64,000 nt of DNA from Conoideocrella luteorostrata. Lineage: Eukaryota; Ascomycota; Sordariomycetes; Hypocreales; Clavicipitaceae. The stretch covers positions 62,001-126,000 of the forward strand of contig JASWJB010000018.1 in assembly GCA_032433595.1 (NCBI GenBank), in the 5' to 3' direction. The notes beneath the pieces were generated by a model. That model had not been told where the DNA came from. It searched no databases and worked only from the letters and a program-made list of their open reading frames with translations. Made by a program: the position numbers and the translations under genes. This document shows positions 44,946 through 56,665 of the stretch, piece by piece (positions within the stretch are counted from its first letter, which is position 1; each line of letters begins with the position of its first letter).

Positions 44946-46706
44946 TCAAAACGCCATAGCCACATTTGCCGGATTCTGCTCGGAATCCTCCCTCGCTCGG
45001 ATATCATACACGCCCATCCGTCCATCACTATCTGCTACAATCAAAGACTTGCTGTCAGCTGTAAAACAAAGCTCCGTCACTTTCGCCAGATCTTCAAATT
45101 GATTGAACCCGGGTTTGGGACCGCTATTCGTGGCAGTTGCATTTCTATCCGGCCAGCTCCATACCTCGTGAGAGGACATGACGTCGATTACAGCCAGAGT
45201 CCCTCGCGCACCGATAGCTGCTCCGCTGGCATGGCAGTATGCCACGTAGCGACAGTCTGGAGAGATGCATGATGTACAGTTGGGTATGCCAAATGCTCGG
45301 GTTGAATTGGCAGCGAGGTCCCAGACTAGAATGTATCGAGATGGCACTTTCACTGGTGTTAGGTTGTAACATTCACCGCCACGGTCATTACGAGAAGCTG
45401 TGGCGGGCACGGCGCGGAAGGAGGCGGGAATCCATATGGACACTACTATGCTACCGTATGTGGTGAGATCACATGGTATGGCCGTGTCGAGCTCTGTATG
45501 CTGCCAGGGTCGGGCGACTCGATGTGGTTTGCTGCCGATGGTGCCATTGTCGTGTGTTTCCCATGCCACGAGGAGAGTCTCCCTCTCAGGCGGTGGATGT
45601 CCTCGCCGCGGTGGTCGCGGGCCGGCCGCGGCAATGAGCAGGGGGCTCGTCGATGAGAGAGCTAGTTCGGGATACTGCGGAATGAAAGGTAGGCCCGCTT
45701 CGGCAAGATTGATCGACCTCATTCGCACAAATGGCTTCTTCTCTCTCGTCGCCGCATAGAGGTCAATCATGCCGGCCTCGCCTCGGTACGTTGCAAGCCG
45801 TCCCCATGCGTGGTCGTACAGTTCCATCTTGCCCACCGCCCAGCGATCTGCTCCGTCGACGGTCTGAAGGCACTTTTTTCTTTCCCAGTTCCATATCTCA
45901 ATCGATCTGCCGAACTTGGTCGCAATGGCAATGAGTCTGGATGTTTCTGACAGGATGGTATGACTGCGAATCAGGTAGTCGCGCCCACGAGATCGTGCTT
46001 CGGTATATGAGGAGAATTTAATAAAGCTCTGCACATCTCCGGTGTCCAGGGACCACACTTTAACGAAGTTGTTGCCATGTTTGCTGGCCAGCGTAGATGA
46101 TGTTGATGAGACATCTAGGTAGTGTACGCTGTTATTGATGCGCTTGTCTTCCGAGACGATGAGGTCCTTGAAGCTGAGCTCCAAGGGATACAGCTGCTGT
46201 GGCGGATTGCTGTACCTGGAATCTGATAAAGTGGCGTAATGCGTAGATGGAGGAGGTTTGAAAGTGAATGAGTCGCTTGGGCCGGTGAAGATGCTTCCAG
46301 ATCGGTCTGAATAGTGGGACGAGCGGCCACTGCTTCCGAGGGATCGCTCAGATATTTCGGACGGAGGCCGCTCTATCCGCCCAATTGAAGTGGACGAGCC
46401 GTTGGCTTTGCGTGGTAACGCAGGAAGGGGCTTTGTTGGCGCAGGATACAGGCTATAGGTAGGATAATATGTAGATGATGCGTTGGATGAAGTGCGTCTC
46501 GTTGAGGCATGCGACTGGGCTCCAGTGGATGTAGGTCGTCTGGGGGTTGTTTCGTTTGTGCTCGTCCGGCGCATTCGACTGCCGGTACTTAAACTAGACA
46601 CCGTATTCGCATACGGGTCTGTGGTTAGATAATCTTCGCCCTCGGAGCCGTTCTCCATCAACGCAGCCGCGATGCTGTCGCTTGTTCTGGACCGAGAGTT
46701 GCGCAT
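44946..46706 (-). CDS. WD-repeat-like (beta-propeller) protein, uncharacterised
   Basis: A single-exon 586-residue protein. Residues 1-150 are Ser/Thr/Pro-rich and disordered (RTSTNETTPRRPTST, TRRTSSNASSTYYP), with several potential phosphorylation sites. From about 170 on, the chain reads as WD-like blades: VHYLDVSSTSS, KHGNNFVKVWSLDTGDV, LIAIATKFGRSIEIWNW, RYILVWDL, ISPDCRYVAYCHAS, then ELCFTADSKSLIVADSDGRMGVYDI. Several blades end in a VW or IW pair as in WD40 proteins. Such proteins act as scaffolds. No enzyme motif is visible, and I do not recognise a named orthologue. Confidence 0.85.
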   Translation of the reverse strand: MRNSRSRTSDSIAAALMENGSEGEDYLTTDPYANTVSSLSTGSRMRRTSTNETTPRRPTSTGAQSHASTRRTSSNASSTYYPTYSLYPAPTKPLPALPRKANGSSTSIGRIERPPSEISERSLGSSGRSSHYSDRSGSIFTGPSDSFTFKPPPSTHYATLSDSRYSNPPQQLYPLELSFKDLIVSEDKRINNSVHYLDVSSTSSTLASKHGNNFVKVWSLDTGDVQSFIKFSSYTEARSRGRDYLIRSHTILSETSRLIAIATKFGRSIEIWNWERKKCLQTVDGADRWAVGKMELYDHAWGRLATYRGEAGMIDLYAATREKKPFVRMRSINLAEAGLPFIPQYPELALSSTSPLLIAAAGPRPPRRGHPPPERETLLVAWETHDNGTIGSKPHRVARPWQHTELDTAIPCDLTTYGSIVVSIWIPASFRAVPATASRNDRGGECYNLTPVKVPSRYILVWDLAANSTRAFGIPNCTSCISPDCRYVAYCHASGAAIGARGTLAVIDVMSSHEVWSWPDRNATATNSGPKPGFNQFEDLAKVTELCFTADSKSLIVADSDGRMGVYDIRAREDSEQNPANVAMAF

Positions 46707-49085
46707 TTGTTTGCGATGGTTGGGGAACGCTTCTAAGCCGAATCTACTTGGAGGCTGTCTATATGAAGGGCAAGAAGAGTTTGAACGAATTAGTCTTGAG
46801 CTGAATTATTGCCCCCTCTAATGAAAACGAAAACTCAAGGTCGAACAAATTGCCCGAGGCGAAGCGAGTGGGGACAATATTTGGACTCATGTGCTTACAC
46901 AACAAGATGCTGTCCTCCTCCTCCTCCTCCATCATCGGATGGACGGGGAGAGGTATCCATCCTGGGGAAATATTGCGGACTGTGCTTTTGCAGGCCGGGG
47001 TTGGGATCCACTGCGGGATGGGACTTTTCTTCTTCTTGGATTTTCAGACAGGAGCTGAACGACGTGGAGATTGGAGAGGCGCCCGGGTAGCGTAGCGAAG
47101 CGAATGGTGGAATTGTCTGTACGGAGTCACGGAGTATGACTTGGGCTGGCTGCATGCATGGGTTTATTGCCTGAGGCTGGGGGCGGTTACATATATTGGA
47201 TTTTAAATGGTCTCAACACGAGAAATAGAACGCCTAAAAAAGAAAGTCTAGTCGTTTTCCGAATTCAGTGTCTCGGCTGTCGTCACACAGTGGATTCAGC
47301 TATAACTTCTATTGTTCGATTGATTCCCTGTGTTTGTCCATGTGCCGTAGCACCTCTCAGTCATGTCCGACCTTCCCTCCCGCGCTTCCCTTTCACAAAC
47401 CAGGTCCAGACCAGCAGAAGGCCCGAACGAACAGAAAGCTAGAGGTGCAACATTTGTCTATGATAGGGTGCGGGGGGTCATTCCCATCACCATGGCGCTC
47501 TCTTCTCCGCGGCTGCCACCAAATGCGCCACCAAGCCATGGCCGCACCAAAGAAATTTAGATGAATTGATGGGCTCTCCGGGTCAGCTGTCAAGACGGTT
47601 TAGCCGGGCTGATGGGTCACTACTGCCAGCTTTAGTATATTCCCACGCCTGCCAAAAGCAATGCGACTCATCGGCTATTTGGCTTGTCCACGGTCCAGCT
47701 TCGGATCCTCTCGCCTGTTCGATGTTGCATAAGGAGCACCGCCGGCAGGCTATTGAATTCATCCGGCATCGTCGCCATTTGAATCGAGCCTAGCAGCACA
47801 TGTAAGACACGCTTGAGTTGCTAACCCGCCGGCTCGTGCCAGCTCGTCCGCTTCATTACAGGTGATGTTCACGCCACCACATGTGTCGACGTTGCGGCGA
47901 TGGCTGATACCCGGCGAGCCTGGAGGAACAAGGCAACATTCTGAGTCAAGCCCCTGTTCTCTCCCTATCTTCACGGGGCAATGTGGAGGGCTGGCCGGCG
48001 GGCTGACTGGTTCGCAGAGCGGTAATGAGACTCCACCAATGTCGCTGTGTACTGGGTACAGCGATTATTACTCGGCCTGGATCTCCGCCGCTTGGTTGAC
48101 CAAACGAGTTCTATGGACCAGTGACATGGGATGACAGGGTAAATTTACCCGCCGGCCCCCATCACAAAGTCCTAGGCAGCCACTAACACACCTCTCGGGG
48201 ACAAACTTTTCGACTCACTTCTTGCCAGGGCGCGGGTAATGACAGTCCAGGGCCTCGCTCCTGCTTCCACTCTGAGAAAGTCTTTTTTCTCTTTCTCTTT
48301 TGGTCTAGAGCAGCACTCTTACTCCGTATTCCGTACATAGCCGCTCACCTCTTCACAATGCTGGAGTCCGTACGGAGCACTCCGTAGGAAGGAGCTTGTT
48401 GATCTGCAGACCCTGACCATGCACCTATTGTTGGGATTACGCTGCAGCGTACGGAGTACGGAGTACGCACAGACGAGTCGTCTCTACTACTAAGGAAGGT
48501 AAAAATATGGGGTTCAAATACTCCGTAGGCTGCCCCTCCATAGCATCCGCATGCACACGTGCTCAGCTACTGACGATTTCCTGCGGCGGCCGGGTAGTTG
48601 TATAACTACGACTTTAATAATGCGGTCGGTTATGGAATGGGAGTAAACGAGTGATGGCTCTCGCTCAGGCGTACCCTTTGCAGCAGCTCTGAGTCATGAA
48701 GAGGGAGTGCAGCAGTCATGTGTATGGACGCACTTCAAGCGACAAGCACAAAGCAGCGCCAAGAGGAGACATTGTGTAACATGCGCATTTGCACGCTGAT
48801 TTTACAAGAATTTTGCTCTATTATTTTATTTAACATATCTACGGAACGAGCTTGAAATATTAACTTCATAGTCTGGGCCCCAGAGAAGGAACAACCTTTG
48901 TTTTGTGCAAGCTTTCAAGCATATTGCTGAATGATAAAGGCAGACAAGCTGGCTCTTTTGGATCATATTACGTGGCTCCGGGTCTCGTCTCAAATCGTTC
49001 AACTTCTAGACGTAAAACTCATTTTCTCGAAAAGAGGCAGCGTCGCTGCTACCAATCTTCCAGCCTATACGTGCGCTGACTTCGC
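46707..49085. other. 2.4-kb gene-poor region with TACGGAGTA motifs
   Basis: No gene recognised. A (TCC)n run lies at 46914-46929. A perfect palindrome GGGTAAATTTACCC lies at 48137-48150. TACGGAGTA-type motifs are dense between 48327 and 48525 (five or more copies). Confidence 0.55.
48327..48525. repeat. Cluster of TACGGAGTA/TACTCCGTA motifs
   Basis: The unit recurs in both orientations: ACTCCGTATTCCGTAC at 48323, GTACGGAGCACTCCGTAGG near 48369, TACGGAGTACGGAGTACG near 48449 and ACTCCGTAGG near 48520. Similar single copies are scattered through other spacers of the window. Confidence 0.65.
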
Positions 49086-50114
49086 TCAGGTGCAATGCAC
49101 GAAACCATCGTCGTGAGTGTGGCACTATCACCACCGTCAGCAACTAACCACACTGCGTTTTGGACTTCAGCGGATAGGGTATGCAAGGACACTCACCGGT
49201 GAATGGGCAGCAGTCGTACTACTCGACGCCTGTTTGGCAGTGGAAGTAGAAGAAGCAACCTGCGCTGTGGAGGAAGAGCTCTCTTTGGGCGGCTTTCCGG
49301 TACAACCGACCCCCGGCGCCGCAATATCATACGCCCAAACATCAATTGCGAAGTATTGCAGTGTGTCGCTGTCGATTCCGCTCTTAGCTGGATCCTTCTT
49401 GGCGAGCTCCAGTATGCCGGAGTAGTCATGGGCGTAGTGATCTACCAGGCCTTCGCTGATGGCAGGGACATGAAGCATCCTGTGCATCAGATCTGTTGCC
49501 CAGTAGGTATTGAGTTTGGAGCCGGTGACGGTGTAGCCGCCGTTACACACGGCAGATAGAGGGCGGCGGATTTCGAATGACAGCGGGCAAATGACTGTTT
49601 GAGTGGTGGCATTGGAGCCTCTCCAGTGTCCGGCCCAACCTGGAAAGCATCAAATTCGTTAACAGGGAGCCCGTTCATTAGGAAGGCGTCGGTTTGAACC
49701 CTCACCTTTTTGTGTTGCGCAATTCTTGTCAGGGTCGTCGCAGCGGAACAGCATTGCAGACTTGTCGGCAGAGATGATGCGATCATACCACCCGATAGCA
49801 TGAGCAGTTGTATTACCAAAGTACTTCTGGGCTTGTTTGGATTCGTGACCCCATCGTAACAAGTGATCGCGAGCATGTTGCGCAAGCTTGACACTCTCAT
49901 CGAGACCCTGCTGCAATTGAGCCCTCAGCGAACTGTTGCATGATTCGTGAATGGGAAAATCAGTCTTCCATCCTGCCGCCCATTTGTGAGCATTGTGGGC
50001 AGTCGATTCGATTGGTACTGCGATGGTGAGTGTTGGAGTCGAAGCTCGCACGTCGACGGGAGATGCCAGCGCTGGGGAGAGAAGCAGAGCTGTACTGAAA
50101 GCTGAATACTTCAT
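49086..50114 (-). CDS. Pra1/Asp f 2-like secreted zinc-binding protein
   Basis: Three exons predicted: 50114-49706, 49639-49197 and 49124-49086, 296 residues. Signal peptide MKYSAFSTALLLSPALAS precedes the mature chain. The zincin-like core has HRMLH at 189-193 and a later His in EGLVDHYAHDY. Cysteines sit in RCDDPDKNC, VICP and AVCNGG. A Ser/Thr-rich linker (about 260-280) leads to the last exon, CHTHDDGFVHCT, the C-terminal His/Cys motif known from this family. The last exon is reached only when the 72-nt intron uses the GATAG acceptor; an earlier acceptor would give a stop after two codons. In Candida albicans Pra1 binds zinc and delivers it to the Zrt1 transporter, and in Aspergillus fumigatus aspf2 is paired with zrfC. 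Here a ZIP gene lies 6.5 kb away. In-frame upstream codons to 50183 are an alternative start, less likely. Confidence 0.92.
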
Positions 50115-52407
50115 GATGTTTGTGTGAACAAGATGGAATAAGCGATACTGAACAAGGCTATTCAATTGAGCTCGTAAATACAAACTTTATTAAGTCTCAT
50201 CCTACCATGCCACCGTCGCGCCACTATTTATACTTGAACAACCACCCATGCCAAGACAATACTCTCCCGAAATCGCTCATGAATTTTCTACGATAACGAC
50301 AATGATGGCTGACAATTTTTTTTTGTGAAGTCTAGAATGAGGAGATATTGAATGTGGATACATGTATGGGACAGAAAACCGCTGACCTCGCCCAGGCTTT
50401 CGACTCATCAAGGTTCCCTTTCTCACCCAGCCTCGTGCTATCAAGGTGTTGGAATATGTAAGCCAAGACCACTAATCCATTTACCGAGGGTCTTTCGATT
50501 ATTTCCGGCGGTTGCAGCAAATCACACGACTCGATATATGCTTAATATTTAACTATTTACTTGATGTGGCGTGGCTAGCCTACGTTCTTTTTTTCCTTGG
50601 CAATGCATGGAAAGCTGAGTGTTGGAGAGGCTGCGATGGATAGTTCGCCGTGGAGCCGTCAATTCTCCCACAATTTACTAAATGAATTTGCACATCATGC
50701 TGTATCTACTCATCACAATTCCACAAAAATCAGACATTCGGTTGTTGGTTTTGTCACTTGGGATACGCCGGGGCTAAAACCTAGCATAGCCATTCATGGT
50801 ATGTTATGCGACGCTCACGGAATAACCAACAAAAGTGTTGGGCCAGACAAACTTGGCAATACTCCATCTATGTCCCTTTTAGTAAATTTTGTTGTTGGTC
50901 GGCCTCCAGAGTTGCGGTGTAGGCATGGCATTCGTGCAAAGGAAACCACGCCTCGAATGTGTGCCGTTCGAAGACGTCTCCAGGTAAATATTTTTGCTAC
51001 TCATGGTGACCGATAAAGACCCAAACAAAAAAAAAAAAAAACACTGCGAAGCGCTTGCATCATTATTTGTCTACTGATTTTGGACACAGGAGTGTTAGGA
51101 CTCATTTGTCTCATTTTTTGAACAATTGTACGCGGGACGGTTGTTTACACCGCCACAATCAAGTACATTTTCAGCTTCAAGAAATCGTGGTTGGCTCCAG
51201 CAAATTTTGATGTTTTGGGCTCGCTCAAGGTATGCTGTCTACTGAACACGTGAATTGATGACGACCTGACCAGCCATCCAGGATTTGCAAAGCCTTTTCT
51301 TTTTTTTTTTTTTTTGGTGTGTGTTTGACCTGCACAACTTGCGCTTAAGCGTGTATTCACGCTTCTGTCAGAAGCGTATCTATCTAACAAGCTGGCAGAG
51401 TTGATGTCTAACAGTCTTTTCGCATTAGGCTGGAGTCCACGATATCTTCTGTTTATCTCTTGTCCCGGATGCGGGATAACGAAGTCATTGACGGGATGCG
51501 TTCATTGCTCGCCTGAGAATGTAGTTGTTCCTGTTCATGGAAAATGCGCGAGGGATTATGCAAGACCACCAGAGTCACTTGCAACGTCTTTTCAGTGCGT
51601 TAAATACTAGTCTCCAAACCCCACTGTCTCGTGGTAGAGATATTGAAGGTGATGTCAACATTGCTCTAACGTCAACAGCCCGAGCCGTTATGCCTCGTCT
51701 TTAATTAAGGCCCCATCGCGTATACGTCGTATCTGCTCGTGCTTCGTATTCGCTCATCGAAGCATACCAACAAAGCAACCGCCTTGGTCTAGACCACCAA
51801 TTATGCAAGAGTAGGCACGGAACAACATTGACAACACCATCGTGCAATTCTACTGCTAAACATGGCGCAAGTCATCTCGCAAAAGACACCCTAAAAAACG
51901 AATCGGACAAGGCGTGCGAAATAGGACTCAAATCAACCCATGTGAGTAGTTAGCGGCTTCGACCGCCACTTTGGGTACACAATGGAATCTATCCTAGTTA
52001 AAATTCCAGCCAGTCATGTTGAGAGCATATGAAGCGGCTGAACAAACCTCAACCCCTAGCCCTCGTGACTCCCTTGCAACACGCCAACGCATCGCACGTC
52101 TTGGACTGACTCAACCTCAGCCGCACAGCGCTGTTGAGGCTAGTCCCACAAGCTTAATTCGAAGCTAAAGCTTTCCGCAGACCTGTAAGGCTGACAGAGC
52201 TTAATACAAAAATGCCTAAAAAAAAACCTTTTGTTCAACTGGGGAGAGAGACCGGTCATCAAGGCACAAAGATCAGCCGACTTTGTTTTTGTATAAGGGG
52301 ACAAAATGCCCAAGAGAAAGACTCCGGACCAAGTGCAACTTGCGTTGCGGTTTGTTTTCACTCAGCGCTTTTGTTTTCTTTCTCCCACCCGAGTTTAATA
52401 CGTCAGT
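50115..52407. other. 2.3-kb spacer upstream of Pra1-like gene
   Basis: No gene recognised. Poly-A at 51028-51042 and poly-T at 51299-51315 are present. CAAGGT sits at 50409-50414 and 50442-50447, about 300 bases upstream of the Pra1-like start. Longer frames (50597-51016) lack domains and are left out. Confidence 0.55.
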
Positions 52408-53065
52408 ATGCTTGTCCTGCGCAATAAAAGCTTGTTTTTCTTGGCGGTGCTCTTAGCCGTCGGCCAGGCACTCCAGGTTCCTGGATGGGCAAATTCTCTT
52501 TGTGAGACAAGTCGTTTGCAAATCTCGAGTGGCTATTCGCAACACTAACGATGCGTTAGCGGCGAGAGTCGATCAAGAATACAGCCAACTTCGCTCCGAA
52601 CTGTCTCCTCGAAATCCCAAAGGCGGGAAAGGAGGCCACAGCAGCGGCAGCGACGGCGGCAGTGACAGCGGATCTTCTGGTGGCTCAAGCTCTGGGTCGG
52701 GATCATCCTGTTCTAACTCTTACAGTACAAGCACAACAAACTGTCTCTCGTCAGAGAAAATATGCGGCAACGCATGCATCCCTTCCACAGCTACGTGCTG
52801 CTACGGAACTAGCGCGCTGTCAAAGTACTGTCCATCTTCTAGTCGGTGCGTCTCGACATCGTACAGCGGAGTTTACAGGTGCTGCTATAGCACTACTTGC
52901 CCTTCAACATCGGGGGTCGATACTTTAGCAAGTTCTGGGGTTATGAGGTACAAAACCAACAATCAGCCTTGCGCTTCCGATGCATCACTCTCAGCACTTG
53001 GTGGCGTTGCGGCTCGTATACTTGGCACCGTTGCTGTAGGCATCGTCTTGTTTGCTGAGGGATAA
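52408..53065 (+). CDS. Cys-rich, Ser/Gly-rich cell-surface protein with GPI-type end
   Basis: Two exons predicted: 52408-52501 and 52560-53065, 199 residues. Exon 1 encodes a signal peptide (LRNKSLFFLAVLLAVGQA). The 58-nt intron has GTGAGA, CACTAAC and TTAG and restores the frame. The mature part begins with a charged region (ARVDQEYSQLRSELSPRNPK), then GGKGGHSSGSDGG and a Ser/Gly-rich linker, then at least ten cysteines including NCLSSEKICGNACIP, TCCYG and RCCYSTTCP. It ends with a hydrophobic tail (ILGTVAVGIVLFAEG) preceded by small residues, as in GPI-anchored wall proteins. Function unknown. The CC pairs resemble small secreted wall or effector-like proteins; no named family is recognised. 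Confidence 0.8.
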
Positions 53066-53776
53066 ACCGGGACAGAAAACAGGATATTACAATGCTGGGG
53101 CTGTGTCTTTATGATAAGCTACGAGGCATCTAAAAGCCGTAGTTCCGGGGTCCCGCAACCAGCGCAACACGGCCCGAAGGGATGAAGAATACACGATGCC
53201 TTGCACGACAGATTGCTTATACCATGAGTGCGATAAGTTGCCACTGCAGCCACACAAATTCGCTAGTATAATTAATATCATGATCTCCTGTAACTTTTTC
53301 TCTCTTTTGTGATATATGCTACCAGTGTTTGGATGCCGCATGTCCATCTACCTACCCTTGTGGTTGAAGTGAAACAGCCAAACAGAGCCCTGAGGCGAAG
53401 CTTTATTCCTCCAGGCTGTTCCCGCACCTCTGGTCTGTATTTTATGCCGACGGCTTGTTACGGCGAAAAAGTTTTTGGTTGCAGACAGGCTTGAACCATT
53501 ATCCGGCAGCATGATCATAAAAGCACGGTTAATAAATTAGAAAAACAGAGTGCCAGGGTTCCTCATGCTCCGCAACCGGGGACGCGGTATTTGTGCGTAT
53601 TTTGTTGTTCAATGCTGCCTGAGGAATTCGGCTTGTCGAGCGGCAATTTCGCCTTAGGGACGGAAACTACTGAACCTGCTGGCAACGCCCGCTAGCGATT
53701 GACCCGCGAAACTTCACCCTTTTCCGCTCAAAATCATCGCATCGAATGTGCTATAATTCGATAAAATAACACATCC
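53066..53776. other. Intergenic, nothing recognised
   Basis: AT-rich, with no domain-containing frame. It includes the promoter of the DUF4396 gene, with short AT-rich runs near 53745-53770. Confidence 0.55.
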
Positions 53777-54534
53777 ATGATGCAACAATTCAGATGCCGC
53801 GCCACTCGGCTAATTAGACCTCGAGAAAGCGGCCTTCGGCGCTCGCCGACAGTCATTGCAGCATGGACACTTGTGCGGCAAGCAAGCCGGAAGACTAGAA
53901 GCGACAACAACAAGAGCTGCATTTCGCACCGAGAGGACACTGTCTCATCGCGCGCATTGATTTTCTGGGTATCAAAGCCTACATGGCACCGCGCCTGCGT
54001 CAACACTTTCCGTTGCTTGGCAGGATGCACGGCAGGTGATTTCTCGGCAATGTGGTATCTCCAAGCGACGTATCCTCACCTCGGCATGGCTACGATAATG
54101 GCAATATCAAGTATGTACATGCGTCCCGCCGTACCTGAACCCTATTCTACGGAGGACCGTCGGCCGCACTTATGAAGCCACGCTTTGCTTTGGCGCCCGT
54201 GTGTTATCTCCGTACTCGAACTAACTAAGAGATGCCCACAGTGGCCAGTGGCATTACAACGTCGTTGGCTCTCGAGACAGTTCTGCTCCGGAAAGGCCGC
54301 GAGAACATGACATGGCCGGCTGCTGCCAAAACCGCCGCCGGAATGAGCATGATATCCATGTTAACAATGGAGATTGCAGAAAACGTGGTCGATTATTATT
54401 TGACCGGGGGACAAATCGCAATGAACTCGCCTACCTTCTGGGTGGCCGGGGGAGTGGCAATGTTTGCCGGTTTTCTCGCGCCTTTGCCTTACAATTATTT
54501 GCGCCTAAAGAAGTATGGCAAGGCGTGTCACTAG
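53777..54534 (+). CDS. DUF4396 family protein
   Basis: Two exons predicted: 53777-54110 and 54230-54534, 212 residues. The 119-nt intron has GTATGT, CTAACTAAG as branch and acceptor region, and is longer than others here. The N-terminal 80 residues are Arg/Ser-rich and acid-poor (MMQQFRCRATRLIRPRE), compatible with a mitochondrial presequence. The conserved part begins at HRACVNTFRCLAGCTAGDF and continues as WYLQATYPHLGMATIMAI, then GITTSLALETVLLRKGREN, MSMISMLTMEIAENVVDYY and FWVAGGVAMFAGFLAPLPYNYLRLKKYG, with about four membrane spans. This matches the DUF4396 pattern, found in bacteria and fungi and of unknown function. The CLAGC cysteines could bind a metal. Transport is not shown. Confidence 0.82.
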
Positions 54535-56665
54535 TAGCCGAATGGTCTCTATCTCGCCCCCGCATTTTATTTGCATTTTCTTTTGCTGGGCATTTAGTCC
54601 GATATTGAGTTTCATCCTGCTGCTGCTGCACCCGAGCTTGGTTGACAATGATCTGACGACGGACAAATCCCTGCTACTTACTGCATAACGTATGCTCTGC
54701 ATTTTTCCGAATCGATACTCTAGCTGTTGCAAACTGATGGATAGACTAAGAGAGGAAGGAGTATTTTATGCTGTTTTCCAGACCCTTATGCAATTATCGT
54801 AAGTGTGGCCGCTACCGTTTGTGAAACAGGAGATTCATGCCGCCTTTGACAAATGTCGATGGATTCTAGTTTGGAATTTTATAGCACAAATACAAGCTTT
54901 CATCTTCGTCAAGGCGTTAAAAAAAAGGGTGGCAGACTGCCACGTCACCTCCGCCGTCCTTCAACGTTATGGCTCAAAAGAAGACATGCATCAACCATGA
55001 TCCAGAAGCTTAAACTATGAGAATGGCTTCGCCGTTAATGAATGATGTGGAAATTTTTGTGCATATCAGACGGAACCCACGTGATGTGCAAGCTGTTACA
55101 TCAGATCATGCGCTCAGGAGATCAGGGGGGCACTCTTGTTGCTACAACTGATGTGACAGGCACCGGTCCTGGAAATCCGTTTCGTAAGCAATATCCAGAC
55201 GTCAATGATCAAATAAGTATTTCGTCGCTGCATTTGCTATGGGCTATGATGCTACGAATGTACCAAGGCAGCTAGATAAGTTCACTCGAAATCGCTTGGA
55301 TGCGTATTGTTTCAACAAAGAAGCCTCGATACAATTAAATAATAAATTTAACAATGTGCGACCTGTTACCAACTGCGTGCAGACTCACTAATGAGGATGC
55401 CAACGCCAAAAAAATTGTAAGGAGTACTGGCTGCGCCATTATAATTGAACACTTTGATTCATTATACCGATTTGACCCAATCGACTGACCTTCTTACAGA
55501 TCCGGAACACAGAAGTGGGCGAGGTTAGGCATTCGATGTCGATTTAAATCACTCTTTTGCCGCCATCGGGCCCACCTTCCTTCTTCCTTTCACGTCGACA
55601 TACAAGCCCCCATGTCCGAGTCGAATTTTTCCAGCTCGTCAAGAAGAAAATCGTTCAAATGACATGTCAGAGCAGGATTTGGCATGCCATGACTATCAAA
55701 CGCAGGCGTGGACCCCAGGTGAGCTCGTTACCACAAACCTCGGTGCCGCGTACACAAGCCGGCGAGATTCGTGACAGGTTGCATGACAGGTGTGTGGAAT
55801 GCGCGATGACAAAGAGGGCTTTCGGGCTTCCAAGTGTAATAGATCTTCGAGATGCTCAAACCTGTGACTCTTGTTGAATGGACCATTGGGGGTGACCATC
55901 ACGTTTCAAGACAGCATCGGACTGTCGCAGTCCCGCATCGACTGTGTGGCTCCACGGGCACGGTTGTCTCACAAAGCAAAATCTCCACCACCATACGGCG
56001 TATCCTGGACTCTGACTCCCACCGGAGCTCAAAGCGTATTCCTGGAGTGTCGGCGAACGAAGATACTAACTAGCAAGATCCCATCCCGGCCGAAGTAATA
56101 GTCTCGGGCGCAAATCGTGTCCAATCGGCTGCACGTCTGAAGCAATCTGGCATTGAATCTGGCCGTGTACCATTAGCGTCAAGCCACTGCCGCCCCAGAG
56201 TGTATGATATGGTTGCAATGCACAACTCCGGTTTTAGAAAGTTCGCGGGCAGAATGATGGGGAGACCCAGTGCAAGAAGTTTGTCGACAGTCCAGGGAAA
56301 CCTAAAATTGGAACTGAGCACTCGTGGCTTTCCGCTTAGACAAGATAGCCTTCGCAGGTCGCAGCCTGCACAGGCACGCACATCCACTTCCAATGACGCA
56401 TTCTTCATTCCTCATTGCTGCCGTCGCTCACATGTTGACTTCTTACATCTTACATCTACCTACTCGTTTGTTTGCGTGCTGTTGGCTGGGCCATCAGGTA
56501 GCGTGCATTTCTATTTCTTTTGAGTCCTCACTTCTAATTCTTGGCATTTTAATTTTTTTTGCTTCTCCTTTTGGATTCGTCCTATTGGCTGTCCGAGGTT
56601 GACCGATTCGATCTCTTAATCACCACTCTTCTCGATATATAAACGCCAAAATACTGCTGGTCAAC
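54535..56665. other. 2.1-kb gene-poor region upstream of ZIP gene
   Basis: No intact gene. A plus-strand patch at 55780-55885 has CVECAMTKR and, in another frame, KCNRSSRCSN, a possible trace of a Zn2Cys6 cluster. Confidence in that is low. The last 200 bases are T/C-rich and should hold the ZIP promoter. Confidence 0.5.

Noticed and set aside
46914..46929. (TCC)n run as a regulatory element
   Set aside because: Short simple repeat with no other support.
50597..51016. 139-codon plus-strand frame
   Set aside because: No recognisable domain, odd composition and no promoter or intron signs. Likely chance.
55780..55885. Zn2Cys6 cluster remnant
   Set aside because: Cysteines fall in two frames with poor spacing, so it is too weak to list as a pseudogene.
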